Position numbers and translations under genes: made by a program. Under the pieces are notes generated by a model that was given only the letters and a program-made list of their open reading frames with translations, was not told the DNA's origin and ran no database searches. From the NCBI GenBank assembly GCA_949358305.1, contig OX442315.1, positions 22,656,427 through 22,720,426 on the forward strand: a DNA stretch of 64,000 bases, written 5' to 3'. Source of the stretch: Strigamia acuminata. Taxonomy: Eukaryota > Arthropoda > Chilopoda > Geophilomorpha > Linotaeniidae. Positions 46,516-57,171 of this stretch are shown here, one piece after another (position 1 is the stretch's first letter; each line of letters begins with the position of its first letter).

Positions 46516-47380
46516 CTGTTCAAAAGCAAAACCATTTCAGATATTTTTTTTCAAAGTAAAGCACGATTAAATACGTGCAGATTCCGCAAGTGTGGAAGTT
46601 TTCTACACATTTATTTCAACAACATAAAACTATTAAATAAAAAACACATACTAATACTTTAATCGCCTCAACGTACGTCAATTAAAAATGTTTATTGATT
46701 TAGATATTGCTTTAGTGCCATAAACCAGAATGATTTCCATCCATGCATTACTAAATAATAAAATAGTTAATCAGCAATTTCATTCTCCCAATGGCACCAG
46801 CTAATCTAAACCCAATCAACTATAGGTCCCGCCCATAACTTGATGCTAAATTCAAACTGTGCAAATTGTAAATTGTAAATTATATTTTTTATATTGCTTT
46901 TATTGATTTATTGGCATTAATATTTATTTTCTTTGGTTTAGCTATAATAAGCTTAGTAAATTAGGCCTATACTGATATAACAAGGTGTGTATGAAAGGAA
47001 TCCTGGGTGGAGAAAGGACTGCACAGTTTGAATATACCAGACGCAAAACGTATTTTTTTTTTTTTTAAAAAAAAAAAGATAAGGCAAAACTTGTCTTCAT
47101 TTAAAATTTTTCACAAGTGTTAAATGTGTAAGCTGTGTGCTTGCAGCAAGCAATTTATTCCACCACCACAAGTTAAATGCAAGTGAAGGAAGAGAAACAA
47201 ACAAAATAATACCAAACTATGCGATTTAGTCGTGTCGAAATTAGTCAGTGTGACATTTGTAAAACAAACATAGCACAGCATACCTTAGCGTGCATTCATT
47301 CAGTTATAAATTAATCATCCAGCCATGTTAAACAACCATGCAGGTATAGTGCGAGTGAGTAATAAAAAGATCAATCCTAC
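46516..47380. other. serpin intron before the cassette array
   Basis: This 865-bp interval separates the constitutive part from R1. It is AT-rich with a T-run/A-run pair near 47051-47080. I see no exon or transposon in it. It is the natural place for elements controlling cassette choice, but no complementary docking sequences were identified by eye. Confidence 0.5.
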
Positions 47381-49936
47381 CTGTCGCTGAACAAGTCGTG
47401 GATCCCCAACTGTTGAAGTGTTTCTTTCAATGAATATTCAGTTTCCAGTTTGAATTTCGGCAATTTCACATCCACCTATCATAAGTATAAAGTTAAAATA
47501 CAATATATGTCACCTCCAATATGTTTCATTGTTTGCCCCGTGGACGATTAACACCCTCTGGTGCCCATAAGCAAAGGCCCCATGATGCCCCCATGGTTTA
47601 ACAGCAAGAAACTGTAGGAAACCATCGCTCTCTATTTTACACACAACACCATGAAATATCAACGAAAACAAATGGACATTAAATCAAAATATTCGATTTC
47701 ATTTAGATAAAAATCACTCAGTCACTGAAGTCCCCGGATGTGTTGTAGGAGATATCAAAATTATTTATTATGTTGACGTTTTAAAAAAAGCTTACTTACT
47801 TGAGTTTCATAAAGATTGCCCAACAATGCTTCAAATTTCTCAGCAGTAAGAGACTGCACAAGATTTGGTAAACCAGTAGCAGCGTCTGGCAAAAGAATAA
47901 CCCTAAATACAGAAAAATTAGAGTAAGTACGCGTATGACTGTTTTTTAAAAAAAAAGCAACTACAGAGTTTGAAAATTGTATGATGTTTACGCCTTGCAC
48001 ATTTCTGCTATTTCTACCCATAATTGTCTTTCGTATCATTGAGTGTCCTTTATCTATTGCTTTTTATACCTAAAGCTCAGGGAATGTATTACAATCAATT
48101 GAAGCCATTTTGTGAACTTCATTGTTCGACAATGATGAGCATTGTCTATTTCGTCACAAGAGCTTATGAACAGTATTTCAATTGAATATTAACCAACTCT
48201 AAGAAAAATTAAAATTATAACTGGAGGGTCTTTGTAAAATTCAATTTGGACACTCGCTTAGAAATCTCCTATTCGTGTACCGTAAAGCTTCAAATAAGAG
48301 CCCAAGCATGTATTTATTTTTAGACCAGACCTTCCAGGTGTCGATTTTTACTGTAACCACCAGGGCCTAAATAGACACCGGGAAGGTCGGGTCTAAAAAG
48401 TAGATAAACTCCTACGTGTTTACAACAAAATCGGTGAATAACGCTTGAATGGACCCCTAAACGGACCAGCCCGCAATTTTGAAGATTTACGGCAAGTTCC
48501 TATGGACCTTGGTTTGCTTGTAACTTACATGCTAAGACTTTTACCAACGTAAGGCATCTCTAAAACTTTGACTTGTAAGTCATTGTCATGATAGTATTTG
48601 AAACGGTTCTTCTGATTCATCATTTTCACACGGCTAACAGTGTTGTCAGCAGAATGGAAGTCTTCATCTTTGGTATCATCAGTTTTAAACTGTGAATTCC
48701 AATTTCCCTTGAAATAAATGGCATTGACAAGAACAAGAGCTGTATCTGAATACATAAAATTACAAATGATTAAAAATAAAATCTAATCAAGCGTAGCTAA
48801 CGTTGATTTCACTTACCTGATGTTAAACTTCCAGCTTTGAAAAGATCTTTGATTTTATCATGAGTTTGATTTTCAACCCACTTATTGATTATGCCCTCTG
48901 CAGTTCCGTCGAAATTCACTTGTTGAAGTTCAGCATCGTAGTAGTATTTCGTTTCGTTTTGAAAAGTTGGTTTAATTTCTAAATTCAACAAAAAAAAATT
49001 TTAAATTTAAAAAAAAAATTTTAAATTTAAAAAAAAAAATTTAAAAAATTATTTAATTATAATATAATTTTTAATCTGTAAGCTTACCAAAATTATGGGA
49101 TCCAAATAGACGATTAGCCGTACTCAAACTGTAATTTTGGTTTGGTGTGTTGTATTCTTCAATCAAACCCTTTAAAACAAAAACAAAAAAATTATTTAAA
49201 AAATATTAAATTAAAAAATAAAATAAAAAATATTTGTTCTTTCAACCTCAAAACTAAAGCAAAAAGTCAATGTTCCCTTTTCGGAATTCCATATCAATTT
49301 TGATAACACATGAACTTTTAAGCTCCTTTCGTAGAAATTTAAATGAGTATGAGAATGTCTTATTTTCTTGTTCAAAATTAACACTGAAAACATCAAGCTC
49401 AATTGCTTGATCTTTAATGAGGAAAACAAAACACCAACACACATTTCAAAATATTAAACTGACATTCACAATAGCTCACATTAATTTTAACAATTTTCCT
49501 CAATGCTAGGAGGAAAAAAAAAATAAACCAAATTCAATTTTCCTGCCCTCAATTTCCAGGTATATCCGCCCATGTCACAATAACATTTCTATTTTTTGTT
49601 TTAATCCGTTTAGTACTAAGGGCTAGAATCATGAAACATTACCTTGAACACTTTATGAATAGCTTTAGGGTCGCTATTAGTGTTGACGTCGTTGAAATGA
49701 AATGTCTGATCAATTTCTGTCAACGTGTTGCCCGCTGCACCTAATGAGGTCATTCCAACGGCAAGAGAAATGCTGTACGGTGAAAAGAATACATTCTTGG
49801 TTCCAGTGCTGACTTTTCTCAGTAACTCTAAACCGAATTGCGTATTGGCACGGGCTGCTTGCGATATCTCGACCTGAGTTGCTTTGTTATCAGCAAGACA
49901 GATTGAACATAACGTTAGGAGGACGAATACACGCAT
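47381..49936 (-). CDS. serpin constitutive scaffold, six coding exons
   Basis: Transcription order: 49936-49643, 49169-49088, 48978-48817, 48745-48529, 47902-47800, 47475-47381, about 318 residues. Exon 1 gives a signal peptide (MRVFVLLTLCSICLA) and helix A/B with NVFFSPYSISLAVGMTSLGA. Then come STANRLFG, YYYDAELQQVNF, INKWVENQTHDKI, VNAIYFKGNWNSQF, VKMMNQKNRFKYY, VILLPDA and KLPKFKLETEYSLKETLQQL, all in the usual serpin order. The last exon ends LFSDR/S with two bases of a codon (AG), which each R exon completes. Joined to any R exon the protein is about 395 residues, the normal serpin length. Serpins trap serine or cysteine proteases by loop insertion; this one should be secreted. Splice phases join without gaps. 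Confidence 0.93.
48278..48495. mobile_element. MITE in serpin intron (ACCGTAAA ends)
   Basis: Left TACCGTAAAGCTTCAAATAA faces the inverted right end TTTTGAAGATTTACGG. It lies between constitutive exons 4 and 5 and is related to 13253-13492. The inverted ends are imperfect, so it is an old copy. Confidence 0.5.
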
Positions 49937-50499
49937 TTTCTATGCACTCTGAAAATAGAATAAGTAAATTAAAAATTAAATGTTTAAATTCCATTCCACA
50001 CTTGATAATTTAATTTATTTATCGTTTCGTTCCTGATAATCAATATTTGTTGGAATTAGTTGCGTAAAGTTATTCTGAAAATTATATTGCAATATTCTAA
50101 TGGATATTCTTATCATGTTTAACGATATTTCGGGGCACTGTATCGTTTTACTTGAATTCAAATTCCATGCCCTGAAACTTGAGCCATAGCTCACTAAGTG
50201 CGCACAGCTGATCACACATTTTCCGCGAGATCAACGCTTTTCTCACTTACAACCAATTGTGAAATAATAATTGTCACAGTCGTGAATGAAATCGCGAACA
50301 TTTCTAATTGTTTTTTGTTTTTTTTTTAAATTTTTGTCATATTTAATTTATTTCCACGAATCACGTTTTAACATTACCCGTTTGTTTACTGCAGCGTGGA
50401 TTTAGTTATCTCACAGCTACAGGTGTCAAAAGCGTAACACAAACCGTACTTGTGGAAGTTAAAAACTAGTTTAAGTTTAAGTTTAACTGATACACTTAC

Positions 50500-50550
50500 C
50501 GAATAGCTTTATCTAATAAAAACACAGAGCAACAATTCTTCTTGCCGTAG
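50500..50550 (-). other. serpin 5' untranslated leader exon
   Basis: On the - strand an exon-like segment ends GCTATTCG followed by donor GTAAGTG (50499-50493). The start is set only by distance from the TATA box. It would join the acceptor just before 49948, twelve bases upstream of the ATG. Confidence 0.5.
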
Positions 50551-50576
50551 AGCGGCTTGCTGTCACGCGAATACGC

Positions 50577-50584
50577 GTATTTAT
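50577..50584 (-). promoter_or_regulatory. serpin TATA-like box
   Basis: On the - strand GAGGATAAATACGCG places ATAAATA about 30 bp before the proposed leader exon, in a GC-richer island (50540-50610) within AT-rich DNA. Confidence 0.5.
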
Positions 50585-50599
50585 CCTCAGCGGCGAGCA

Positions 50600-52498
50600 T
50601 GCGCACTAGTAAAACGTACAGTTTCCGTTGTCCTTGAATTTTTTCCTTCTATCATCGTGACGTGCATCTGGCATCACGGTTTTAATCGCAGCGCAAATTT
50701 GTTTATTTGTGCAAATTATTAAATAAAATATCATAAATTATTTTTTATTTTGAAAGATTTATCATTTAGGTTTTAACTTTAATTCAGTAAAAATCGAAAC
50801 ATTGCATAATTGCAATGCGCAGTTTGTGTGAGAAAATGGGTTTTTCCGTCATACGTGGAAAAGTCTGGGAAAAGTCCAGTTGTTGTACTTCGAAACTGCT
50901 GCTACGTTTTAATTTTAATTCAATGTAGCAAGACTTGCGGAAAATGACCAGATTCTTTTTTTTATCGCGCGCGATAAGCCAGGGTTAATCTGTGAAAAAA
51001 TAAGAAAATATGAAATTATCCATTTAAAAATTGTTATTCGGAATAACAATTTTTAAATGGATAATTTCAAAAAATAAAGGAATAACTTATTCCTTCATTA
51101 TTTTTCTGTTGTGATCTTTATTGTTTATATAATTATATATTTTAGTTTTTAATAGCTTTTATATTAATTATCACTTTTTCTTTCAGCTTTATCTACAACT
51201 GCATTTGTTTAATTGCATTTATTTAATCTGCATTTGTTTACTACATCTGTTTATGGCTTACTTTTAATACATGATTGTGTCATCAAAGGCATTTAAATTT
51301 TATAAAACAAATATATATAAAAAAAAAATTCATCAAAAAAATTATTAAAGATAGCAGCAAAAATTATTAAAAATACGGAAATACGATATTTGCATATTAC
51401 AAAGATAAATATGGAAGAAATAACATAAAAAATAATTTACACGTGCTTTGGTAATACTGAATAAAAATTTTTAAAAAATGAAATTTAATTTTTTTTCTTG
51501 TGATTTTTTCCCCTGTCAACACAAAAGGCTTCTAGGTTTTAAAAATGAAAGTTAAAAGTACAAGAAAAATTTTATAAAATGAGATTCTTCTGATAGCTTG
51601 TATTATGTTTTAGAAACCAACACTTCGTCCTGCATACTTCACAGGACCAAATCCCTATCAGTCGGAAATAAAAATTAATTCGCTGTTCCACGAGTCACAG
51701 TTCAGTGAGGAAGGTACTTGGTCACGATTTTTATGACTCACAAAATTGCGCGAACAATTTTATGTGTGACCACGATTGTAGAGTAAATCCTGAAAGTCGC
51801 AGCGATAAAACTCAATTGCGGAAAACTATTGAGTTCCGTCTGTTTTGTCTACGAATTTTCCGCCCTTCACTCAACTTGACAATCAAATTTCGACTTTAAT
51901 TGCTATAAAAAACGCATCTATAGCTGATCAATCTCCACTCTTTTACGTCATATGCAGAAATGTTTCCTGATGTGTCTTTACATAATGAAGATTGAATAGA
52001 AACCAAAATTTTTAATTTAGTCTTTCGTCATACTCGTAACTACGACTTAGAGATTCATGCTTTTCCCAACAACTTCAAAATGATTGAAATAAAGACACTT
52101 CCTATACTGTAGTTTTTAACAGGGGAAGGCGAAGCCTGAACTCACCCGCACTCTTTGACACACAGGAACAAAGTGACCTCCACCAAGCACGATCACACAA
52201 ATGCAATTGCTTAGTATCCTGTATGTACTCAATTTCCAAAGTACGTCCGGAAACCTGAACACGAGCTGAAATAATGGCAATCGCTTAGATTTTGATTTAC
52301 TATTGCTTTATTACACCTTAAAATTACATTATATGTTACAAAAAATCCAAAAAAAAAAAAAAAAAAAAAAACACAAATTGATCTGCTTTCCTGCCAGGCA
52401 ATTATTTTACTAATTGTTAGTCTTGTCATACAAAATTGCAGCAATGTTCTGAAAAGTATGTCGCGTCCTACTTGGTATAGGTTTAAATAGCGCTAACG
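50600..52498. other. AT-rich spacer between serpin promoter and gypsy element
   Basis: No gene was recognised. A 57-bp perfect hairpin lies at 51012-51068 (28-base arms with ATTATCCATTTAAAAATTG), and a 20+ base A-run lies near 52348-52371. Confidence 0.55.
51012..51068. repeat. perfect 28-bp-arm palindrome
   Basis: GAAATTATCCATTTAAAAAT at 51012 is the start of a 28-base arm that is exactly inverted at 51041-51068, with a single-base hinge. It lies about 500 bp upstream of the serpin promoter. It may be a tiny foldback insertion or a cruciform-prone site. Confidence 0.85.
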
Positions 52499-53280
52499 TG
52501 TAATACTTTACCTGTGATCAATTATGTAAATACCCAAATGAATACCAAATGTATGTAAATAAACAGGTAATTTATTCACCAGGCTTTATGCCTTTAAAAT
52601 ACACTCAGTAATAATTCTAGAGTCGACGTGGTCAGCGTCGAACAAAGGATTTCTCAAGATGGCGTCGTCGATTCCGCGTGGTCGGCGGAACAAAGGCGGC
52701 GTCTCGAGTTGTCGTTAATTCGTCACGGATTCGTCTTCACGGACGCGGTGGAATGCTCTTTCGAGTCTTCTATCCGTGCCTGTTGTCTAGGTTTTGGTTT
52801 AGCGTCGCAGAGGCCTCGTCTAGGAACTTTGGGGTTCCCTACAAAGCACTCGGACACTTACTTCGGCGAATAATCGTCTGGGCGATTATTCTGGGTGATT
52901 TCACAAGGGCTATTCTCGTGCTTTCGCAGGAATAGCTCGCAAGTGACTTCGTGAGAGTTACAGTTTGCACTTTACTCAGCGATCCTCGATCAATCCTAAC
53001 TTGTAGTTGAAGTTGGCCTGACGGTGAGGTAGTTGCTGTGTTCTTGGTGTCGTTTGTGTAAGTTCTGTCTTTAGGCGGGAAACACAGCCTTTTATGCAGT
53101 GGGGTGAAGGGCCGGCGATCAACCAATGGGGGCTGACCACCAGCCGCTTCCTCCCCCTCGGGGCACACACCTGCCATGGGGAGGTGGAGCCAACTCGGGG
53201 GGGGAACGACTCTTTAATCATAGTGACTCATAGGACAAGTATCCGCCCTGGGGGGACACTTATCCAACTGGGTCACCACA
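52499..53280 (-). repeat. 3' LTR of Ty3/gypsy element
   Basis: In element orientation the LTR would run TGTGGTGACCCAG...GTAAAGTATTACA (TGT...ACA), 782 bp. It holds a TATA-like GCATAAAAGG (53096-53087) and an AATAAA (52576-52571). A purine tract GGAGGAGGGACG (53292-53281) is directly upstream, as expected for the plus-strand primer. The 5' LTR lies outside the window, so the ends cannot be confirmed by comparison. Confidence 0.65.
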
Positions 53281-53327
53281 CGTCCCTCCTCCAGCTTCGA
53301 TCTCGGATCGGAGCGATCTCAATTTTC

Positions 53328-56300
53328 TCATCGCTCTCCTCTGCGAAGAGCCGGCAGCACTCCTCTGCATGGGCGGAGGATCACGGGTGGCACTGCCGGT
53401 GGCGGCGGTGGTAAATCCGGGGGCAGAGAGGTTGTCAGATCCGCAGGATTTTGTCGCTCGTTGATGAAGTACTGCGGGTGACTGCCGGCTGGCTCGCCAA
53501 CCAACCCCGTACGCTCATGGATCCAAATCCGGGTAGACGCGGGGAATCGATCGGGGACGAGTCGGATCCTTCGCGACTCGGCGCTCGATCCGGGTTTCCT
53601 GTGGGCCCGTAGGATACGGCGATGGAAGACGGCGTCCATGGTGGATCGGGCTTCTCTGTTTAGCCATTTGAGGATTGATTCGCCGTGATCGTCGGAGTCA
53701 ATGATGCGTTGTCGCGTGAACTCCGACATCTGAAGGAAGGGGTATTCCACTCCCAGCCTCAAATAAAGCTGCGCTGCTGGGGGCGGCGGAGGCGATGGTG
53801 GGAGCGGAATCTCCATTGGGCTCTCCAACGGTGGCGTAGCCGGCTCTGCAGAGAGAGCGGCCAGCCCTGCCGCTGGTGGTGAAGGAGAGGGCAGCGGAGG
53901 AGTTCGGGGTCCTCGCTTGGAACGCTTCGGAATCAATATGGGTCGATTCGCGTGTCGCTTCTCCTTCGGGAATACCGGCTTTGGGGTCGGTATGTATGGT
54001 TGGACCGCCGCCTCTGGGGGGGCGGTCTCGATGGCCTGTGGAAGGCTCGCCGCCGTTCCCGGTATCTCCGGAACCTCCCGAATTGTTCGCAACAAGGAAG
54101 GGTGGACTCCGGGGTTCCGGTAGCGGAATGCTAACGAACGCATCTTTGAAAACTGTAGGCCTGGGTTTTCCGTATTTCTGGCCAGGTCGAAGCGCAGCGA
54201 GGCGGGCTCAGGAGTCCATCCGGCCCATACCTGGTACAACGCCCGAGGAAGGTGAACTCCCTCACGGTCGACGATTGTCCAGGCCGCCATAGCTTGCCGA
54301 CTGTCCAAGAAGACGCCCAGGGATAGCAGCTGGGCCAGTACGTTCGTCACAGCCAAATTCAAACTGCTCCGATGGCAGGGGTGAGCGCGGTCCGGATTGT
54401 CACTGAATTGTTGTGACAACGTCCGCATCTGTTTGATCGCCCAGTTGATGTGGTGAGTTTGGGCGGCGTCGGCCTGTCGTATGGCCAACTCGGCAATCGC
54501 GGGGTTCTCGTATTCGGCCAGATATTCTTGTAACTCGCTGAGTGGGGGATAGGCCGCTTCACGCCGGCATCTGGCGTCCATCTCCCGCTGCGTGTACCAC
54601 TCGGCGTTGCGATGAGGATGGTACACTCGTGGCGTCGGGGGTGACGGTGGACGGCCCATCCCTGGTAGGTCGTCGTATCTGACCCGTTTGGGAGTTGGAT
54701 CTCCCACCGGAATCATCCGGGGAGGGGTCCACGTGGTCACTGCTGGGTTTGTACCCTCGAGGAGTGGCGGCCATCGCGATTGCGCCTGTGGGGGCACAAG
54801 CGCGGTGGGCACAGCCGGTGTTGAGCCCGACGGCCGGTTGGCCGCGTATCCTCGGAAGGCGTTCTTCAATGCCATGGCCAGATCTTGTTTCGTGACCGGT
54901 CCATCCTTGTCCGACTCTTCTTGGGATATTTGTTCTTCCGTCAATTCTCCCAAATCAATCTCTGCCTGGAGCCTGGACGGCCCAGCCGCGGATCCGAGAC
55001 TTCGGGGTTCGGACCTTTTTGCGGCGGCCATCTCTCGCTCTTTCTCCAATCCTTTCGCGATCAGAGACCGCGCACGCGTCTTCTGTCGTACTTTACGCTT
55101 CCGATTCCTCCTGGTGTTGGCTGCGACGGATCTTCGTTGGACCGTCCTCTGGGGGACGTCCGTCGGGGAATCAGGTCTCTGGTGTGTTGAGACGGTTCGT
55201 CGCGACGAGGATTGATCTGACGACTGTGTGGTAATCGCCATAAACAACGAGGATCTTTTCTTTCCTCGATCTTGGTGTGTCTCGGTCCTCGCAGCCCAGT
55301 GGGCGGAAGATTCGACCGTTCGCTCAGCCCGCGCGTCGTCTGGCGAGGCAGGCTCGAGCGTTACTACTCGGCGACACTCCGAGCGCACGACAACTCGAGT
55401 TCGGGAACTGGAGCTGCTCGAGCGGCTGCGGTAGTCGCGACTCGTTGACGGGCCGGCCTCTGTTGGGGAGACGGCCTGTCTTCTTCGTGCGGGTCCGCGT
55501 GGGGCGGACTCCGCCGGACGCTTCGATCTTCTGTGATGGCGGCGACTTCCCAGGATACCAGCGTGGTATAACTGCCACATCTCAGACTGCGTGGCCGTAA
55601 AATTCGCCGGTGGTATCCATCTGGGTGTCAAATGGTCTTCTTCGATGTCGCGAAGCCATCTACGGATTTCTTCGGGGGAGAAACCGTTTCTCTCGAGAAC
55701 TCGGGTTACTCCGTGAGTCTCGGTGCGCTTTAAGCGTTCGATCTCGTCGTCCACTATTTTCTGGCGGGCTGCCAAGGTCGGGGCCTCGCTCCACCTGTGG
55801 GAGGTGTGCAGCTCGGCCACCGTGCCTGGGTAAGCCTCTTCCAGGTACCCGGAGTAAACGGGGCTCGGCGGATCCGCATCGGGTGGGATCCGCGGCCCCA
55901 CTCGCTCCCTCATCTCCTTCGTCATGCACTCGACCAGCGTTTTCGATCGCTCGAATTTTTCCTCGAGGGTCCTGGAGTACATCAATCGGATTTTCCAGGC
56001 GCTGGTCTCTGCAGGATAGGCCTGCCGCAGGTAAATCGGCAGGGCTCCGCGAAAGATGTTGTTGGCGGTTGACACCGTCGAAGGCAGGGCGTCCCACGAT
56101 TCTAGCGGGTCGACCTGAATAATTTTAGATCACAAGATTAATATAATAAATCCCAGTTTAACGATGGGGATCAGAAATATGCTCAAGATCGACGGTGGCA
56201 GCAACTCCTTTCTTTTGTTGCGGCCGTCGGTCTTATTTTCTTGTTTCGCAGTTCTGCGATGATCTCCGCCGTCGTAGCGCTGATCCAACACTACCTTTGA

Positions 56301-56791
56301 ACTCAGGTGATCCGCTTTTTAGGAAGGGGTCGCAGGCAAAACCGATCGTTAAATTCTTAATATTACGTTAAACTTTTTATTTTAACTCTAATCGTATTTT
56401 AATTTATTACGATGTTTAATTTTAAAAGAAAGAAAACCTTTAGTTTTGGTTTTGGTTTGCCACGACGCCATTCCGCGAACACTTCCTTTGTTCTAGTTTT
56501 TTGGCGGCCTTGACTCCGAGGTGAATCTGGGTCCACTCTCGGGTTTTTAGCCAGCCTTAAATCAATAATAAAACAGAAAGAAATATATCAGTCACAAGTC
56601 ACGCTCCAATCTGGGTTGGATGCAACAGATTCAAAGAATTATGTGATTTCTCTGGGGAAATCACACTAATTTACCTGCAACGGCGGTTGTTCGTCCCAAT
56701 TCTCATCGTCTTCTGCATTTACGATTAGGCCGTCGCTCTCGTCTCTCGACGATGCGCTCGGCTCTAATCGTGGGTTGCGTCGATCGGCCAT
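53328..56791 (-). CDS. gypsy ORF3, spliced, unknown function
   Basis: A short first exon (56791-56675; MADRRNPRLEPSASSRDESD..., 39 codons) ends CAG before GTAAATT. An acceptor TTATTCAG at 56115 leads in frame into 56114-53328, giving about 967 codons. The position matches that of env in errantiviruses, but I see no signal peptide, transmembrane segment or furin-like site typical of env. The protein has an acidic N-terminus, a serine/arginine-rich middle (SRSSSSSSRTRVVVRS), basic KR-rich runs that could act as nuclear signals, and polyproline stretches near the C-terminus (LPPSPPPPP, LPPDLPPPPP). No family was recognised. The intron is inferred from consensus sites and frame continuity. Confidence 0.75.
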
Positions 56792-57171
56792 TTCAATTTA
56801 GGAAAATGAAGTTTTGTTTGAGAGGTCTTTGTCTTTCTCTTTGGGGGAGAAGCAAAAACACGTCTCGTCGTGTTAAAAACAGTCGGAAACTGGGCCTATC
56901 GACGCTGAGAATTGTGGGTCTCGAACGCGTCTCGTATTTTGCGAGATCCGCCGTGCTGGCAATGACGCTACGGGGTCGACCGCGTGGTTTCATTGTCACG
57001 TGGTCGCCCGATACGTCATAACTTCTCGTCTGTTAGTGGTGACTGCGACAATTCGTTGCGAAGTTTGGACTTAGCCAAATTTTCGCGTTTCAACATGTGC
57101 AGCAGCTCTCGTAAGTAAATCTTTTTATTTTACAAGGCCTCCGCTCCATGTTATCACATTTTCTTTTATTT
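56792..57171 (-). other. gypsy pol-ORF3 intergenic region
   Basis: 380 bp between the pol stop and the ORF3 start have no long open frame in element direction. This could be the untranslated leader of a separate ORF3 transcript, or hold an internal promoter or a splice acceptor. No TATA box was identified. Confidence 0.4.

Noticed and set aside
53685-56122. Several 60-175-codon + strand frames over the gypsy ORF3
   Set aside because: They are shadows caused by GC-rich coding sequence on the other strand.
53328-56791. Gypsy ORF3 as a retroviral-type envelope gene
   Set aside because: No signal peptide, transmembrane stretch or furin-like site is visible, despite the env-like position and splicing.
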